This document shows positions 5,083-5,519 of a DNA stretch of 5,519 bases, piece by piece. Where the stretch lies: positions 1-5,519 of the forward strand of contig CALKHM010000185.1 of assembly GCA_937988695.1 (NCBI GenBank), read 5' to 3'. Every line of letters starts with the position of its first letter. Position 1 is the stretch's first letter. The translations under genes were made by a program, and so were the position numbers. Origin of the DNA: an uncultured Microbacterium sp. GTDB lineage: Bacteria > Actinomycetota > Actinomycetes > Actinomycetales > Microbacteriaceae. The notes beneath the pieces are model-generated. The model made no database searches, was not told where the DNA came from, and worked only from the letters and a program-made list of their open reading frames with translations.

Positions 5083-5519
5083 GTGAACCTCCCGCTGCCT
5101 GGCCGCCTCAACCGCTACGTCTCACGTGCCGGCCGAGCCGTGCAGTCCGAGCGCATCGCGTACACGCGCTCTAAGCCCGTGCAGCACGACGTCGTGCTCT
5201 ACGAGTCGTTCGCCGGCAACGGGATGCTCTGCAACCCCGAGGCCATCTTCCGCCATCTGCTGGACCGGCCCGACTTCGACCACCTCTGGCATGTCTGGGC
5301 GCTCGCCGACGATGCCGCGATCGCCCGCTTCACGGCCGAGTTCCGCACGCATCCGCGGGTGTCGTTCGTGCGACGCGACAGCTTCGACTACTGGCGGGTG
5401 CTGTCGACGGCCGGATACCTCGTCAACAACGCGACCTTCCCGCCGGCGTTCGGGAAGCGCCCCGGCCAGGTGTACCTGAACACGTGGCACGGCACACCGC
5501 TCAAGCTCATGGGCTTCGA
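5083..5519 (+). CDS. CDP-glycerol glycerophosphotransferase family protein (TagB/TagF-like), 3' end outside window
   Basis: The frame is open from GTG 5083 to the window edge, giving 145 residues of a longer protein. Enzymes of this family (Glyphos_transf) transfer glycerol-phosphate or related polyol-phosphate units from CDP-activated donors onto a lipid-linked acceptor at the inner face of the membrane, making teichoic-acid-like polymers. A short N-terminal part (1-34) is followed by DVVLYESFAGNGMLCNPEAI (36-55), matching the usual start of the domain. Then come HLWHVWALAD (67-76), DYWRVLSTAGYLVNNATFPP (102-121) and the diagnostic VYLNTWHGTPLKLMG (130-144). The His in this WHGTP motif corresponds to the first of two histidines shown to be critical in TagF-like enzymes; the second would lie beyond the window. 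No other in-frame start suits. A TACGCT hexamer lies 8 nt upstream. It is divergent from the oxidoreductase. The exact polymer and donor cannot be decided from this half. Confidence 0.93.
   Translation, partial: MNLPLPGRLNRYVSRAGRAVQSERIAYTRSKPVQHDVVLYESFAGNGMLCNPEAIFRHLLDRPDFDHLWHVWALADDAAIARFTAEFRTHPRVSFVRRDSFDYWRVLSTAGYLVNNATFPPAFGKRPGQVYLNTWHGTPLKLMGF

Noticed and set aside
5122..5490. Short frames on both strands within the CDP-glycerol transferase region
   Set aside because: The frame starting at 5083 carries the diagnostic WHGTP motif and runs through the whole segment; the others are out of frame and lack motifs.

Overview
The window looks like chromosomal DNA of a high-GC actinobacterium, most likely a member of the Microbacteriaceae (Microbacterium-like). 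The support is the very GC-rich composition with strong third-position G/C, GTG starts, a bacterial sterol-carrier-like (SCP_3 type) protein beside a purine gene, an F420-type luciferase-like oxidoreductase of the Rv1855c family, and TANNNT -10 hexamers set almost directly against start codons (leaderless transcripts). The genus is an inference from general resemblance; no search was run.

Layout. Positions 12-788 hold two minus-strand genes: a small protein with two membrane segments (12-386) and, upstream of it, a sterol carrier family protein (435-788). A 93-bp divergent intergenic region (789-881) separates them from purD (882-2153, plus), a complete glycinamide ribonucleotide synthetase. 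After a 140-bp gap with a GC hairpin comes a large, unassigned polytopic membrane protein (about 2294 or 2354 to 4036, plus). Its 5' end is unusual: a TANNNT element, a strong Shine-Dalgarno sequence inside a perfect hairpin, an ATC codon at the expected start position, and a 24-bp tandem repeat. It converges on a minus-strand LLM-class oxidoreductase (4061-4927), with 24 bp between the two stop codons. A second divergent intergenic region (4928-5082) leads to a plus-strand CDP-glycerol glycerophosphotransferase family gene (from 5083) that runs off the right end of the window.

How the genes relate. purD is a housekeeping purine gene, and the SCP-like gene beside it fits the known actinobacterial habit of placing such genes next to pur genes. 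The membrane protein and the CDP-glycerol transferase may both act in cell-envelope polymer synthesis, but only the transferase has a recognisable family motif. The oxidoreductase is a stand-alone unit. Four of the six genes have a -10-like hexamer ending exactly 6 nt before the start codon, and a fifth has one 8 nt before it.

No phage, transposon, CRISPR, toxin-antitoxin or defence system is visible. The most unusual signals are the translation-start architecture at 2308-2430, the uncharacterised membrane protein behind it, and a strong over-representation of the hexamer GGATGC/GCATCC across the window.
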